DNA of 64,000 nt from Nocardia thailandica NBRC 100428 (GTDB lineage: Bacteria; Actinomycetota; Actinomycetes; Mycobacteriales; Mycobacteriaceae). The notes beneath the pieces are model-generated. The model was not told where the DNA came from and made no database searches. It saw only the letters and a list, made by a program, of their open reading frames with translations. Below, piece after piece: positions 45,088-54,167 of the stretch. Position 1 is the first letter of the stretch. Each line of letters begins with the position of its first letter. The translations under genes and the position numbers were made by a program. Location: positions 1 through 64,000 of the forward strand of contig NZ_BAGK01000038.1 of assembly GCF_000308795.1 (NCBI RefSeq), in the 5' to 3' direction.

Positions 45088-48000
45088 ATGGATATCGACG
45101 AGATCCGGACCCTGGTCGCCGAGCAGATCGGGCTCACCGCGGCCGAGGTCGGTGACGACGACGACCTCATCCAGCTCGGCCTCGACTCCATCCGCACCAT
45201 GAAACTGGCGGGCCGCTGGCGCAAGACCGGCGCCGACGTCAACTTCGCCCAGCTCGCCGCCGCCCCCTCGGTCGCCGCCTGGCACGCCCTGCTGACCGCG
45301 GGCGAGGAACCCGCCGCCGCGCCCGAGCCCGCCGCCGAGGACCCGGCGGGCGACGACGAACTCGCGCCCTTCCCGCTGGCCGGCATGCAGCACGCCTACT
45401 GGATCGGCCGCTCCGGCGAACAGGAACTCGGCGGCGTCGCCGCCCACCTCTACGTCGAATTCGACGGCGGCGCACTCGATCCCGACCGCCTCGGCAAGGC
45501 CGTCGCCGACCTCGTCGCGGCGCACCCGATGCTGCGCACCCGCTTCCTGCCCGACGGCACCCAGCAGGTGATGGCCGAACCCGGCCGCCCGGTGTTCACG
45601 GTGGTCGACCTGCGCGGCCGCGACGCCGAACCCGCGCTGGCCGAACTGCGCGAGACCAAGACCCACCAGGTGCTGGCCATCGAGGACGGCCAGGTCATCG
45701 ACGTCACCCTCACCCTGCTCGACGGCGACCGCACCCGGCTGCACCTCGACGTGGACATGCTCGCGGGCGACGCCATGAGCTACCGCGTCCTCGTCGCCGA
45801 CCTCGCCGCCCTGTATCACGGTGCGACGCTGCCGGCTCCCGGCTACAGCTACCGCCGGTACCTGACCCGCCCGGTCGACACCGCCGCGCGCGAGCGGGAC
45901 CGCGCCTGGTGGGCCGAGCGGCTGCCCGACCTGCCCGGCGCGCCCGAGCTGCCCACCGTCCCGGTGGGGGAGCGGGTCGACCAGCACCGCACCGTGCGCT
46001 ACAACCACTGGCTCGCCCCCGAGGCCAAGCAGCGCCTGCTCGCCGCCGCCCACGAACGCGGCGTCACCCCGGCCATGGCGCTGGCCGCCGTGTTCGCCGA
46101 GACCATCGGCGGCTGGTCGGCGCAGAGCCGGTTCCTGCTCAACGTGCCGTTGTTCCACCGCGAGCCGGTGCACCCCGACATCGACCGCGTCGTCGGCGAC
46201 TTCTCGTCCTCGATCATGCTCGAGGTCGACGTGACCGACAATCTGTCGGTCACCGACCGGGCGCTCGCCCTCCAGCGCAGCATGCACGAAAGCGGCGCGC
46301 ACACGGCCTATTCCGGCCTCGACGTGCTGCGCGACCTCGGCCGGCACCGCGGCGAGCCGATGCTGGCGCCGGTCGTCTACACCAGCGCGCTCAACCTGGG
46401 CGAGCTGTTCGCCGACCAGGTCACCGAGACCTTCGGCGAGCCGGTGTGGATCATCTCCCAGGGCCCGCAGGTGCTGCTCGACGCGCAGGTCACCGAGGTC
46501 CGCGGCGGCCTGCTGCTCAACTGGGACGTGCGCGAATCCGCCTTCCCCGCCGGACTGATCGACGCGATGTTCGAGCGCTACACCGCCGCCATCGCCCGCC
46601 TCGGCGAGGGTGACGCGGGGTGGGCCGCCGAGGCCGCGGTGCGGCTGCCGCGCGCGCAGGCCGAGGTGCGCGCCGCGGTCAACGCCACCGACGGGCCGGT
46701 CAGCGGCCGCGCCCTGCACGAGGGCTTCTTCGACCACGCCGCCACGAAACCCGAAGCGCCCGCGGTCGTCTGGGGACTCGGGCCGGATCAGGGGCAGTGG
46801 ACCTACGGCGAGCTCGCCGCGCGCGCCCTCGCCGTCGGCGGCGCGCTGCGGGCCGCGGGCGTGCGGCCCGGCGACGCCGTCGCCGTGCAGCTGCCCAAGG
46901 GCCGCGACCAGATCCTCGCCGTGCTCGGCGTGCTCGCCGCGGGCGGCACCTACGTGCCCATCGGCTTCGACCAGCCGGTCGGCCGCCGCGCCGAGATCCT
47001 GCGCACCGGCGGCATCGGCGCGGCGCTGTCGGTGACCGGGGCCGACCTGGGGCCCGAGGTCACGGTCGTCTCCATCGACGCCGCCCGCGACTTCGCCGAA
47101 CCGCTCGCCGAACCCTGGCGGCCGGACACCTCCGACATCGCCTACGTCATCTTCACCTCGGGCTCCACTGGCACCCCCAAGGGCGTCGACGTGATGCACC
47201 GCGGCGCGATGAACACCATCGACGCGGTCAACGAATGGTTCTCGGTCGGCCCCGGCGATCGCGTGCTCGCCCTGTCCGCCCTCGAGTTCGACGCCTCGGT
47301 CTACGACATCTTCGGGCTGTTCTCCGTCGGCGGATCGCTGGTCGCGGTCGATCCGGTCCAGCGCGCGGAGGCCACCACCTGGGTCGACCTGCTGCGCGCG
47401 CACCGGGTCACCATCCTCAACTGCGTGCCGAGCATGCTCGACATGATCCTCGAGATCGGCGGCGACAACCTGGGCGACTCGCTGCGCGCGGTCACCCTCG
47501 GCGGCGACTGGGTCGGCGCCGACCTGGTCGACCGGCTCGCGGCCCAGGTCCCCGGCGCCCGGTTCTCCGGCCTCGGCGGCGCCACCGAGACCTCCATCCA
47601 CAACACCATCTGCGAGGTCACCGCGCCCGCGCCGAAGCACTGGGCCACCGTGCCCTTCGGCGTGCCGCTGCGCAACGTGCGCTGCCGCGTCGTCAACCCC
47701 GCGGGCCGCGACTGCCCGGACTGGGTGCCCGGCGAGTTCTGGGTGGGCGGCGCGAACGTCGCGGCCGGCTACCGCAATGACCCCGAGCGCACCGCCGAAC
47801 GCTTCGTCGAGCACGAGGGCATCCGCTGGTACCGCACCGGCGACATGGCCCGCTACTGGCCCGACGGCACCATCGAGTTCCTCGGCCGCGCCGACCACCA
47901 GGTCCAGATCCGCGGCTACCGGGTGGAACTGGGCGAGGTCGAGTCCGCGCTGCGCACGGTGCCCGGCGTGCGGCACGCGGTCGCCGCGATCGTCGGCGCG

Positions 48001-48525
48001 GGCGCGCCCAAGCTCGTCGCCGCGGTCTCGGGCGAGGAGTCCGCGGTCGCCGGCATCGCCGACGCCGTGGCCGACCTGCTGCCCGCCTACATGATCCCGA
48101 CCCGCGTCGAGTACCTCGCGCGGATGCCGCTCACCGCCAACGGCAAGCTCGACCGCCGCGCGGTGGTCGAACTGCTCGAGCCTGCGCCGGGCAGCGGCGA
48201 GGACTCCGCCCCGCGCGACGACGTCGAGGCCGCCCTGGTCGACATCGTCACCGGCGCGCTGGGGGTCGAGACCATCGGCGTCCACGACGACTTCTTCGCC
48301 GCGGGCGGCGACTCGGTGCTGGCCACCACCGTCATCGCCCGGGTACGCGAATGGCTCGACGTCGACCACGCGCTGGTGGCCGACCTGTTCGCCACCCGGA
48401 CCGTGGCCGGGCTGGCCGAGCGGCTCCGCGGCCGGGAGGCCACCCCGCAGCGCCTGACCGAGGTCGCCCGCCTCTACCTCGAGGTCGCGAACATGACCGA
48501 CGAGGAGATCCTCGCCCAGGCCTGA
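45088..48525 (+). CDS. nbtF: NRPS ArCP-Cy-A-T (NbtF/MbtB-like)
   Basis: 1145 residues with an N-terminal aryl carrier domain (Ser about 34 in LGLDSI) that would hold salicylate. A heterocyclisation domain follows with the diagnostic DxxxxD motif D223-M-L-A-G-D228, then an adenylation domain (FTSGSTGTPKG from about 689; GLGGATETSIHN) and a carrier with Ser about 1076 in GGDSV. It should condense salicylate with serine or threonine and cyclise it to a hydroxyphenyl-oxazoline. There is no thioesterase, consistent with transfer to the next synthetase. Iron-box-like sites lie upstream. Confidence 0.93.
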   Translation: MDIDEIRTLVAEQIGLTAAEVGDDDDLIQLGLDSIRTMKLAGRWRKTGADVNFAQLAAAPSVAAWHALLTAGEEPAAAPEPAAEDPAGDDELAPFPLAGMQHAYWIGRSGEQELGGVAAHLYVEFDGGALDPDRLGKAVADLVAAHPMLRTRFLPDGTQQVMAEPGRPVFTVVDLRGRDAEPALAELRETKTHQVLAIEDGQVIDVTLTLLDGDRTRLHLDVDMLAGDAMSYRVLVADLAALYHGATLPAPGYSYRRYLTRPVDTAARERDRAWWAERLPDLPGAPELPTVPVGERVDQHRTVRYNHWLAPEAKQRLLAAAHERGVTPAMALAAVFAETIGGWSAQSRFLLNVPLFHREPVHPDIDRVVGDFSSSIMLEVDVTDNLSVTDRALALQRSMHESGAHTAYSGLDVLRDLGRHRGEPMLAPVVYTSALNLGELFADQVTETFGEPVWIISQGPQVLLDAQVTEVRGGLLLNWDVRESAFPAGLIDAMFERYTAAIARLGEGDAGWAAEAAVRLPRAQAEVRAAVNATDGPVSGRALHEGFFDHAATKPEAPAVVWGLGPDQGQWTYGELAARALAVGGALRAAGVRPGDAVAVQLPKGRDQILAVLGVLAAGGTYVPIGFDQPVGRRAEILRTGGIGAALSVTGADLGPEVTVVSIDAARDFAEPLAEPWRPDTSDIAYVIFTSGSTGTPKGVDVMHRGAMNTIDAVNEWFSVGPGDRVLALSALEFDASVYDIFGLFSVGGSLVAVDPVQRAEATTWVDLLRAHRVTILNCVPSMLDMILEIGGDNLGDSLRAVTLGGDWVGADLVDRLAAQVPGARFSGLGGATETSIHNTICEVTAPAPKHWATVPFGVPLRNVRCRVVNPAGRDCPDWVPGEFWVGGANVAAGYRNDPERTAERFVEHEGIRWYRTGDMARYWPDGTIEFLGRADHQVQIRGYRVELGEVESALRTVPGVRHAVAAIVGAGAPKLVAAVSGEESAVAGIADAVADLLPAYMIPTRVEYLARMPLTANGKLDRRAVVELLEPAPGSGEDSAPRDDVEAALVDIVTGALGVETIGVHDDFFAAGGDSVLATTVIARVREWLDVDHALVADLFATRTVAGLAERLRGREATPQRLTEVARLYLEVANMTDEEILAQA

Positions 48526-48552
48526 CCGGCGGGCCCGGCTAAGGTCTTCGGC

Positions 48553-48600
48553 ATGACCCACCGCCCCCGGCCCGGCCATCCCGGGAAAAGGCTCCGCTGA
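48553..48600 (+). CDS. Possible 15-residue leaderless leader ORF
   Basis: ATG at 48553 to TGA at 48600 encodes a basic, Pro/Arg-rich peptide (MTHRPRPGHPGKRLR). TAAGGT at 48540-48545 lies seven bases before the ATG, the spacing of a -10 box for a leaderless transcript. The stop is two bases before the GTG of the following membrane gene, so the two could be coupled. This is speculative: short ORFs are common and there is no good -35 element. Confidence 0.3.
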   Translation: MTHRPRPGHPGKRLR

Positions 48601-48602
48601 TC

Positions 48603-49700
48603 GTGCAGGGAGCACCCGCGATCGTGGTCTGGGGCTGTGCCGTCTGGGCGGTGGTCGTCACCGTGCTGCGGCTGTGGCTGGTGCGCGAGACCGCCGAGGA
48701 ACGGCTGATCAACCGGGCCCTGCTCTTCGCCGCCGCGGGCACCTTCCTCGGTGTGGCCTCGGTCCCGCTCCACCTCGGGATCGCGGGCCGCACCGTCGGG
48801 GCCGTCGTCGGGTTCTTCACCAGCAGCAGCGTCTTCGGATTCGCCCGGGTGGTGGCCACCCGCGACACCGAGGGCATCTGGCGCAGGCAGCGCCGCTACG
48901 ACGCGGGCGCCTGGCTGCTCGGCGCGATCAGCGTGATCCTCGGCGTCGCCGCCGGGACCGGCCTGATCACCGTCGACCTGCTGAACCGGTGGTTCGACCT
49001 CGGCGGCGTCCTGGTGTGCTTCCCGCTCGCGGTGTCGGGCGCGCTGATCCTGCGCGGGTGCGTCCGAGAGATCGTGCTGCCCGCGACCTCGCTCGCCGAA
49101 CGCATCACCTACGGGATCCTGATCAGCATCGCCGGCTACTGGATCAGCTACTCGGGCTACCTGGTCGTGCTGTTCGCGATGAACCGCAGCACGTTCGCCA
49201 TCGGGCCGGTCTGGGCGCTGTGCGCGTACGCGTTCCTGGCCGCCATCACCACGCTGCTGGCGATCCCGGTGATGTGGCGGCTGCTCGACGTGCTCGGCTG
49301 GAACCGCGCGGGTCGCGACTGCGCGCGGCTGCGCCCGCTGTGGGCCGACCTCACCGCCGAGGTGCCCGAGGTCTGCCTGGGCGACACCATCCACCGCAAC
49401 GCCGCCGAACGCCGCTACCGGATGACCATCGAGATCCGCGACGCCCTGCTGCACCTGCGCAGGCAGGCCGAATCGCCGGACGGTTTCGCCGCCCAGCCTG
49501 GCCGCGCGTGCGTGTGGCGCCGGGTCTACGAGATCGAGGAACGGCTCGGGCCCGAGGACATCGCCGCCGAACACGGCAGCCGAGACCTGTCCCCGGAACA
49601 CGAGCGCGAGCTGCGCTACCTGCTGGCCGTCGCGGGCCGGTGGCCGCGGGCCGACGAGCCCGCCGTCCCGGCCGCGGTCAGCGCGGCGAGCCCAGGATGA
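48603..49700 (+). CDS. Multi-spanning membrane protein (MAB_1171c/DUF6545-like)
   Basis: A 365-residue protein with about seven hydrophobic segments in the first 235 residues, followed by a soluble C-terminal domain starting near RDCARLRPLWADLTAEVP and containing RRYRMTIEIRDALLHLR. This layout matches actinobacterial MAB_1171c-type putative transporters with a DUF6545 tail; function is unknown. The start is the GTG at 48603. It follows nbtF in the same direction without a terminator, so iron-regulated readthrough is possible. The 3' end overlaps the convergent SagB-like gene by 23 bases. Confidence 0.78.
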   Translation: MQGAPAIVVWGCAVWAVVVTVLRLWLVRETAEERLINRALLFAAAGTFLGVASVPLHLGIAGRTVGAVVGFFTSSSVFGFARVVATRDTEGIWRRQRRYDAGAWLLGAISVILGVAAGTGLITVDLLNRWFDLGGVLVCFPLAVSGALILRGCVREIVLPATSLAERITYGILISIAGYWISYSGYLVVLFAMNRSTFAIGPVWALCAYAFLAAITTLLAIPVMWRLLDVLGWNRAGRDCARLRPLWADLTAEVPEVCLGDTIHRNAAERRYRMTIEIRDALLHLRRQAESPDGFAAQPGRACVWRRVYEIEERLGPEDIAAEHGSRDLSPEHERELRYLLAVAGRWPRADEPAVPAAVSAASPG

Positions 49701-51051
49701 TGCTGCCGACCGCGCATTCCTCCAGCTCGTCCACCCCCGCCGCGGCGACGAAGGCCGCGGTGTCGACGAACCCCTGCGCGCACGCGCCGAGGCCCATGGC
49801 CGTCCCCGCCAGGTAGACGGTCTGGGTGAGCACCCCGACGTGCTTGAGGATCACCGAGTAGGCGACCTGCTCGTAGGTCCACATGATCCGGCCCGAGCGC
49901 GCGGCGAGCACCAGCAGCACCTGCGGTTCGGCCCCTTCCGACAGCGTGGCCGAGGTCGACTTGACCAGCTTGGCCACCGCGGGGGAGTCCGCGCCCGCGA
50001 CCGGGCGCAGCACGTGATCGAACGAGTCGTAGTGGTACATCCCCGGCGCCAGACCGGCGACGTTGCGCACCACCGGATACACCTCGAGCTCGTAGACGCT
50101 GCCGCCGGACGGGAACGGCCGCGAGACCAGCTCCTCGTTCGGATGCTCCGAGCGGGTGCCGCGGGTGCGGGCGGTGCGGTAGAGCAGTTCGCCGAGCTGG
50201 GCGAGGGTGATCGGGTGCGCGTCGTCGAACGCGCGCACCGAGACCCGGTCCTCGAGGACGGCGGTCAGGCTGGGATCGGCGGCGCGGGCCGCGTCCAGGT
50301 CCGGCACCGGCAGCGCCACCGGCTCGCCCGGGTAGTCGGGCTTGCGCGCGGGCGGCTGCGGGAACTCGCCCTTGGCCCACTTGGTCGGGCCGAAGTGGTC
50401 CCAGGTGACGACGCGCTCGCCCAGCGTGCTGCGGCGGTGGAACCACAGGTCAGGCAGGCTCCAGCTGCGCGTGGTGAAGGCGCGGTCCTCGGCGTCGGCG
50501 TCGGGCACGAGGAAGCCGCACCACTGCAGGTCGTCGAAGAACTGGGACTTCACGTCGACCGGGAGCGTGGAGTCCGCCGCGCCGGGCCCGTCGAGCAGCG
50601 AGAGCAGCCGCGGATCGTGGATCCGCAGATCGCACCAGGATCGCGGATGCTCGAGCACGAAGCCCTCCGTGTCCCGGTGCAGCACCGCGAATTTCGACAG
50701 CGTGGCCGACCAGGACGGCGGCGCCGACGGCCGCGGCGCGGGCTGCGCGAACGGCCGCACGGTGTAGAGGTCACGGCCGCCGTCGCGGACCGTCACCGCC
50801 AGCCAGCCCCCGTCGGTCAGCCGGTCCATCAGCCCGGCGACGTCGGCGCCCTGGGCCGCCGCCGTCATCTCCGCGACCGTCGCCGGGCCCTTGTTCAGCG
50901 TCTTGAGCGCCTGGAGCTGCCCGGCGGCCAGGCCGGTGAGCTTCTCCTTCTGCGGCGGGTTCAGCAGCACCGCGCCCGCCGGGGTGGTCAGGCAGGTGAC
51001 GCCGGTGCGCAGCGCGAATCGGGTCTGTTCGGGATAGGTCACGGCGGGCAT
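49678..51051 (-). CDS. SagB/ThcOx-type azoline dehydrogenase (FMN nitroreductase fold)
   Basis: 457 residues. Residues 1-230 are an N-terminal region as in SagB-type proteins, and about 250-457 form an FMN-binding nitroreductase-fold domain with LEDRVSVRAFDDAHPITLAQLGELLYRT, RPFPSGGSVYELEVYPVV, GMYHYDSFDHVL, YEQVAYSVILKHVGVLTQTVYLAGTAMGLGAC and EECAVGSIILG. The family oxidises thiazolines and oxazolines to thiazoles and oxazoles in peptide natural products. It lies 45 bases downstream of the binding-protein gene, behind an IdeR-box-like site. A role in aromatising the salicyl-oxazoline of the siderophore is my inference. Confidence 0.88.
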   Translation of the reverse strand: MPAVTYPEQTRFALRTGVTCLTTPAGAVLLNPPQKEKLTGLAAGQLQALKTLNKGPATVAEMTAAAQGADVAGLMDRLTDGGWLAVTVRDGGRDLYTVRPFAQPAPRPSAPPSWSATLSKFAVLHRDTEGFVLEHPRSWCDLRIHDPRLLSLLDGPGAADSTLPVDVKSQFFDDLQWCGFLVPDADAEDRAFTTRSWSLPDLWFHRRSTLGERVVTWDHFGPTKWAKGEFPQPPARKPDYPGEPVALPVPDLDAARAADPSLTAVLEDRVSVRAFDDAHPITLAQLGELLYRTARTRGTRSEHPNEELVSRPFPSGGSVYELEVYPVVRNVAGLAPGMYHYDSFDHVLRPVAGADSPAVAKLVKSTSATLSEGAEPQVLLVLAARSGRIMWTYEQVAYSVILKHVGVLTQTVYLAGTAMGLGACAQGFVDTAAFVAAAGVDELEECAVGSIILGSPR

Positions 51052-51096
51052 GACGGGGGTGAACCTCCGCGGGTCGAACTCGGGACTACTGCTGTC

Positions 51097-52077
51097 TTAC
51101 TTGGCCGCGGCGGCGAAGGCGGGACCGAGCTTGTCCAGAATGTAAGGCACCGACAGGGCGGTCGGCTGGTTGATCGCGCTGATCTCCTGCGTGGTGAGGA
51201 ACACAGCCGAACCCTTCTGCACCGCAGGCAGATCCGTGTATCCGGGCAGCTGCTTGTACTTGCCGTCTAGGCCCGGCGAGTAGCCGGCGAGCAGCAGGTC
51301 GGCGGTCAGTTCGTCGACGCGTTCGGGCGAGAGCGACACGCGGCCCTGGTTGGCGGGCAGGTCCTGGAGGTTCTTCGGGATGGTCATGCCCAGCTGCGAG
51401 AACACCTTGGCCGAACCGTCGTTCGGGTCGGTCAGCACCATCAGCTGGGCCGGACCGGCCAGCCAGGTGCTGGCGAAGGTCTTGCCCTTCAGCGTCGGGT
51501 TGGCGGCGGTGATCGCCGCGATCTTGTCGTCCACGCCCTTGATGACCGCGGTCGCCTTGTCCGGGGTGTGCAGCACCTTGCCCAGCGTGGTGACCTGGTC
51601 CTGCCAGGAGGTGACGATCGAGGTGGTGAGCCCGGGCAGGGTCGGCGCGATCTGGGACAGGGTGTCGTAGGTCTTCTGATCGGCGATGAACGGATCGGCC
51701 AGGATCAGGTCGGGCTCCATGGCGGCGACCTGCTCGGCGATGTTGCCGCCCGGGCTCAGCGCCTTGGACTCCTTCAGGGTGTCCGGCGTCCACGGCGGGG
51801 TGCTCTTGGACGCCACCGAGACGTTGTCGATGTAGCCGATCGGCACGACGCCGAGCGCCAGGCTCGTGTCGAGCCACTGATTGCCGAGGGCGACGATCTT
51901 CTTCGGCGTCCCCTCGACCTTCGTCTCGCCCCGGGCGTGGGTGACGGTCACGGTCTCCCCGCCGGACCCGGCCGCGTCGTCGGACGAACCACACGCGGTG
52001 ACACCGAGCGCCAGCGCACCCGCCACCACCGCCACCGCGGCCCGCGACCACAGGCGGGACGCACGAACTGACCTCAT
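51097..52077 (-). CDS. Iron-siderophore substrate-binding lipoprotein (FecB-like)
   Basis: 326 residues. The signal peptide ends in a lipobox VTAC with the lipidated Cys at residue 29, followed by a Ser/Gly/Asp spacer. The rest is a class III periplasmic-binding fold (TPKKIVALGNQWLDTSLALGVVPIGYID, EQVAAMEPDLILADPF) typical of ferric-siderophore binding proteins. It should capture iron-siderophore at the outer face of the membrane. No FecCD-type permease lies nearby, so IrtAB is the likely partner. GGAAGG precedes the ATG and a good IdeR box lies 24 bases upstream. Confidence 0.9.
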   Translation of the reverse strand: MRSVRASRLWSRAAVAVVAGALALGVTACGSSDDAAGSGGETVTVTHARGETKVEGTPKKIVALGNQWLDTSLALGVVPIGYIDNVSVASKSTPPWTPDTLKESKALSPGGNIAEQVAAMEPDLILADPFIADQKTYDTLSQIAPTLPGLTTSIVTSWQDQVTTLGKVLHTPDKATAVIKGVDDKIAAITAANPTLKGKTFASTWLAGPAQLMVLTDPNDGSAKVFSQLGMTIPKNLQDLPANQGRVSLSPERVDELTADLLLAGYSPGLDGKYKQLPGYTDLPAVQKGSAVFLTTQEISAINQPTALSVPYILDKLGPAFAAAAK

Positions 52078-52100
52078 GGGTAACCTTCCGTCGAAACAAC

Positions 52101-52119
52101 TCAGCCTAGGCTAACCTAC
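52101..52119 (-). promoter_or_regulatory. IdeR box before the binding-protein/SagB operon
   Basis: TCAGCCTAGGCTAACCTAC matches the IdeR consensus at 15 of 19 positions, with a TAGGCTAACCTA core. It lies 24 bases upstream of the lipoprotein ATG. Confidence 0.8.
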
Positions 52120-52235
52120 GGACCCCTCCCGCCGGTCGGCGGCCGATCGAATCGCCTCGAGCGGTTGGACTGCCGGTCCCCGCCACGCGGGTTAGACTTC
52201 GCCGACTTTTGGCCGTCGCGGGATGGGAAGCGTGC

Positions 52236-54083
52236 GTGGAGACGTCTAGAGACTGGAGCGTCGAGTGGCTGGAGAGTCTGAAATGGCTCGCCATCGCCTT
52301 CTCCATCACCCTGGTTGCCTTCGTGGTCATCGCCGCGCTGCTGCTCACGCTGACGAAGTGGGGCCGCCAGTTCTGGTCCGTGAGCGGCGGCTACTTCCGG
52401 GGTGAGGGAGCCTGGCGCACGTGGCTCTTCGTCGCGGCCCTGCTGTTCATGGCCTTGCTCAGCGTCCGGCTGAGCGTGCTGATCAGCTACTGGGGCAACG
52501 ACATGTTCACGTCGTTCCAGCTCGGCGCCGCGGCGCTGAAATCCGGCGACGCGGCGGCCCTCTCGGAGGCGAAGACCGGGTTCTGGGACTCGGCAAAGCT
52601 TTTCCTCGTCCTGATCACCCTCTGGATGGTCAAGGAACTGGTGTACCTCTACGGCAAGCTGGCCTTCGATATCCGCTGGCGGGTCTGGCTGACCGAGCAC
52701 GTCACCACCGACTGGCTGCGCGGCCGCGCGTTCTACCGGGCCCGGTTCATCGACAACACCATCGACAATCCCGACCAGCGTGTGCAGGCCGACATCACCA
52801 CCTTCACCCAGCAGTCGCGCACGCTGTCGCTCGGCGCGGTGGAGGCCATCGTCTCGGTCGTGTCCTTCACCAAGATCCTGTGGGACCTGTCCGGCCCGAT
52901 GACCATCCTCGGCGTCACCATCCCGCGCGCCGCCCTGGTCATCGTGCTCGCCTACGTGCTCATCACGACGCTGATCGCCTTCTGGGTCGGCCACCCGCTG
53001 ATCCGGATCAACTTCCTCATCGAGCGCACGACGGCCAACTTCCGCTACGCGCTCGTCCGGGTCCGCGACTCCGCCGAGAGCGTGGCGTTCTACAACGGTG
53101 AGGACGTCGAGCGCAAAGGCCTGCTCGACCGCTTCGCCGCGGTGATCCGGGTGCAGTGGACCTACGTCTACCGCTACCTGAAGTTCGCCGGCTGGAACTT
53201 CGTGGTCAGCCAGTCCGCGTACCTGTTCCCGTATCTCATCCAGGCGCCCCGTTTCTTCAGCGGCGCGGTCACCCTGGGCGGGATGAACCAGACGGCCTCC
53301 GCGTTCAGCGAGATCCAGAGCTCCCTGTCGTTCTTCCGTGAGTCCTACGACGACTTCGCCGCCTACCGCGCGTCCCTCATCCGACTCGACGGCCTGCTGA
53401 TCGCCGGCAAGGAATCGCGCGATCTGCCCGCGATCGCCGCCGCCGATCTCGAGGACGGCGTCAGCCTCGACAAGGTCGATGTGCGCAAGCCCGACGGCAC
53501 CGTGCTCATCGACGACCTGACCCTGCGGCTCGCCCCCGGCGACGCGCTGGTCGTGAAGGGCGCCTCGGGCAGCGGCAAGACCACCCTGCTGCGCGCGCTC
53601 GCGCAGATGTGGCCCTACGCAGGCGGCGAGGTCGGCCGCCCGGCGGGGACCGAGACGCTGTTCCTGTCCCAGATCCCCTATCTGCCCCTCGGCGATCTGC
53701 GCACCGCGGTCGAGTATCCGGTCAGGAAGGACGGGGTCACCGACGACACCCTGCGCGAGGTCCTCACCAAGGTCCACCTCGGGCACCTGGTCGACCGGCT
53801 CGACGAAGAGGCCGACTGGGCCAAGATCCTGTCCCCGGGAGAGCAGCAGCGCCTGGCGTTCGCCCGCATCCTGCTGATCCGCCCCAAGGCGGTCTTCCTC
53901 GACGAGGCCACCTCCGCGGTGGACGAGGGCCTGGAATACACCCTCTACAACCTCCTCCGCACCGAGGTCCCCGACACGATCCTGTTCTCGGTCGCCCACC
54001 GCAGCACCGTCGACCGCCACCACACCCAGCGCCTGGAACTCGAGGGCGCGGGCACCTGGGACCTGGCGCCGATCGACGCCTGA
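52236..54083 (+). CDS. SbmA/BacA-like ABC transporter (Rv1819c-like)
   Basis: 615 residues. The membrane half is of the SbmA/BacA type (SVSGGYFRGEGAWRTW, WRVWLTEHVTTDWLRGRAFYR, IDNPDQRVQADITTFTQQSRTLSLGAVEAI, ESVAFYNGEDVE). A fused ATPase has Walker A GASGSGKTT, signature LSPGEQQR and Walker B AVFLDEATSAVDEG. M. tuberculosis Rv1819c, of similar size and design, imports cobalamin and hydrophilic peptides. The GTG at 52236 is preceded by GGGAAG; the upstream TTG at 52209 is less likely. A perfect terminator hairpin follows. Confidence 0.88.
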   Translation: METSRDWSVEWLESLKWLAIAFSITLVAFVVIAALLLTLTKWGRQFWSVSGGYFRGEGAWRTWLFVAALLFMALLSVRLSVLISYWGNDMFTSFQLGAAALKSGDAAALSEAKTGFWDSAKLFLVLITLWMVKELVYLYGKLAFDIRWRVWLTEHVTTDWLRGRAFYRARFIDNTIDNPDQRVQADITTFTQQSRTLSLGAVEAIVSVVSFTKILWDLSGPMTILGVTIPRAALVIVLAYVLITTLIAFWVGHPLIRINFLIERTTANFRYALVRVRDSAESVAFYNGEDVERKGLLDRFAAVIRVQWTYVYRYLKFAGWNFVVSQSAYLFPYLIQAPRFFSGAVTLGGMNQTASAFSEIQSSLSFFRESYDDFAAYRASLIRLDGLLIAGKESRDLPAIAAADLEDGVSLDKVDVRKPDGTVLIDDLTLRLAPGDALVVKGASGSGKTTLLRALAQMWPYAGGEVGRPAGTETLFLSQIPYLPLGDLRTAVEYPVRKDGVTDDTLREVLTKVHLGHLVDRLDEEADWAKILSPGEQQRLAFARILLIRPKAVFLDEATSAVDEGLEYTLYNLLRTEVPDTILFSVAHRSTVDRHHTQRLELEGAGTWDLAPIDA

Positions 54084-54095
54084 ACCCCGACGAAA

Positions 54096-54127
54096 ACGGG
54101 CGGCGGTACCGAGGTACCGCCGCCCGT
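54096..54127. terminator. Terminator after BacA-like gene
   Basis: ACGGGCGGCGGTACC (54096-54110) pairs perfectly with GGTACCGCCGCCCGT (54113-54127). It lies between two convergent genes and may serve both strands. Confidence 0.82.
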
Positions 54128-54167
54128 CCGCCTTCCGGAGGCGCTCTCCGCGCCGCCGGCCGAAGGG

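Noticed and set aside
52180..52200. GGTTAGACTT as an iron box before the BacA-like gene
   Set aside because: It matches only one half of the consensus; no symmetric second half.
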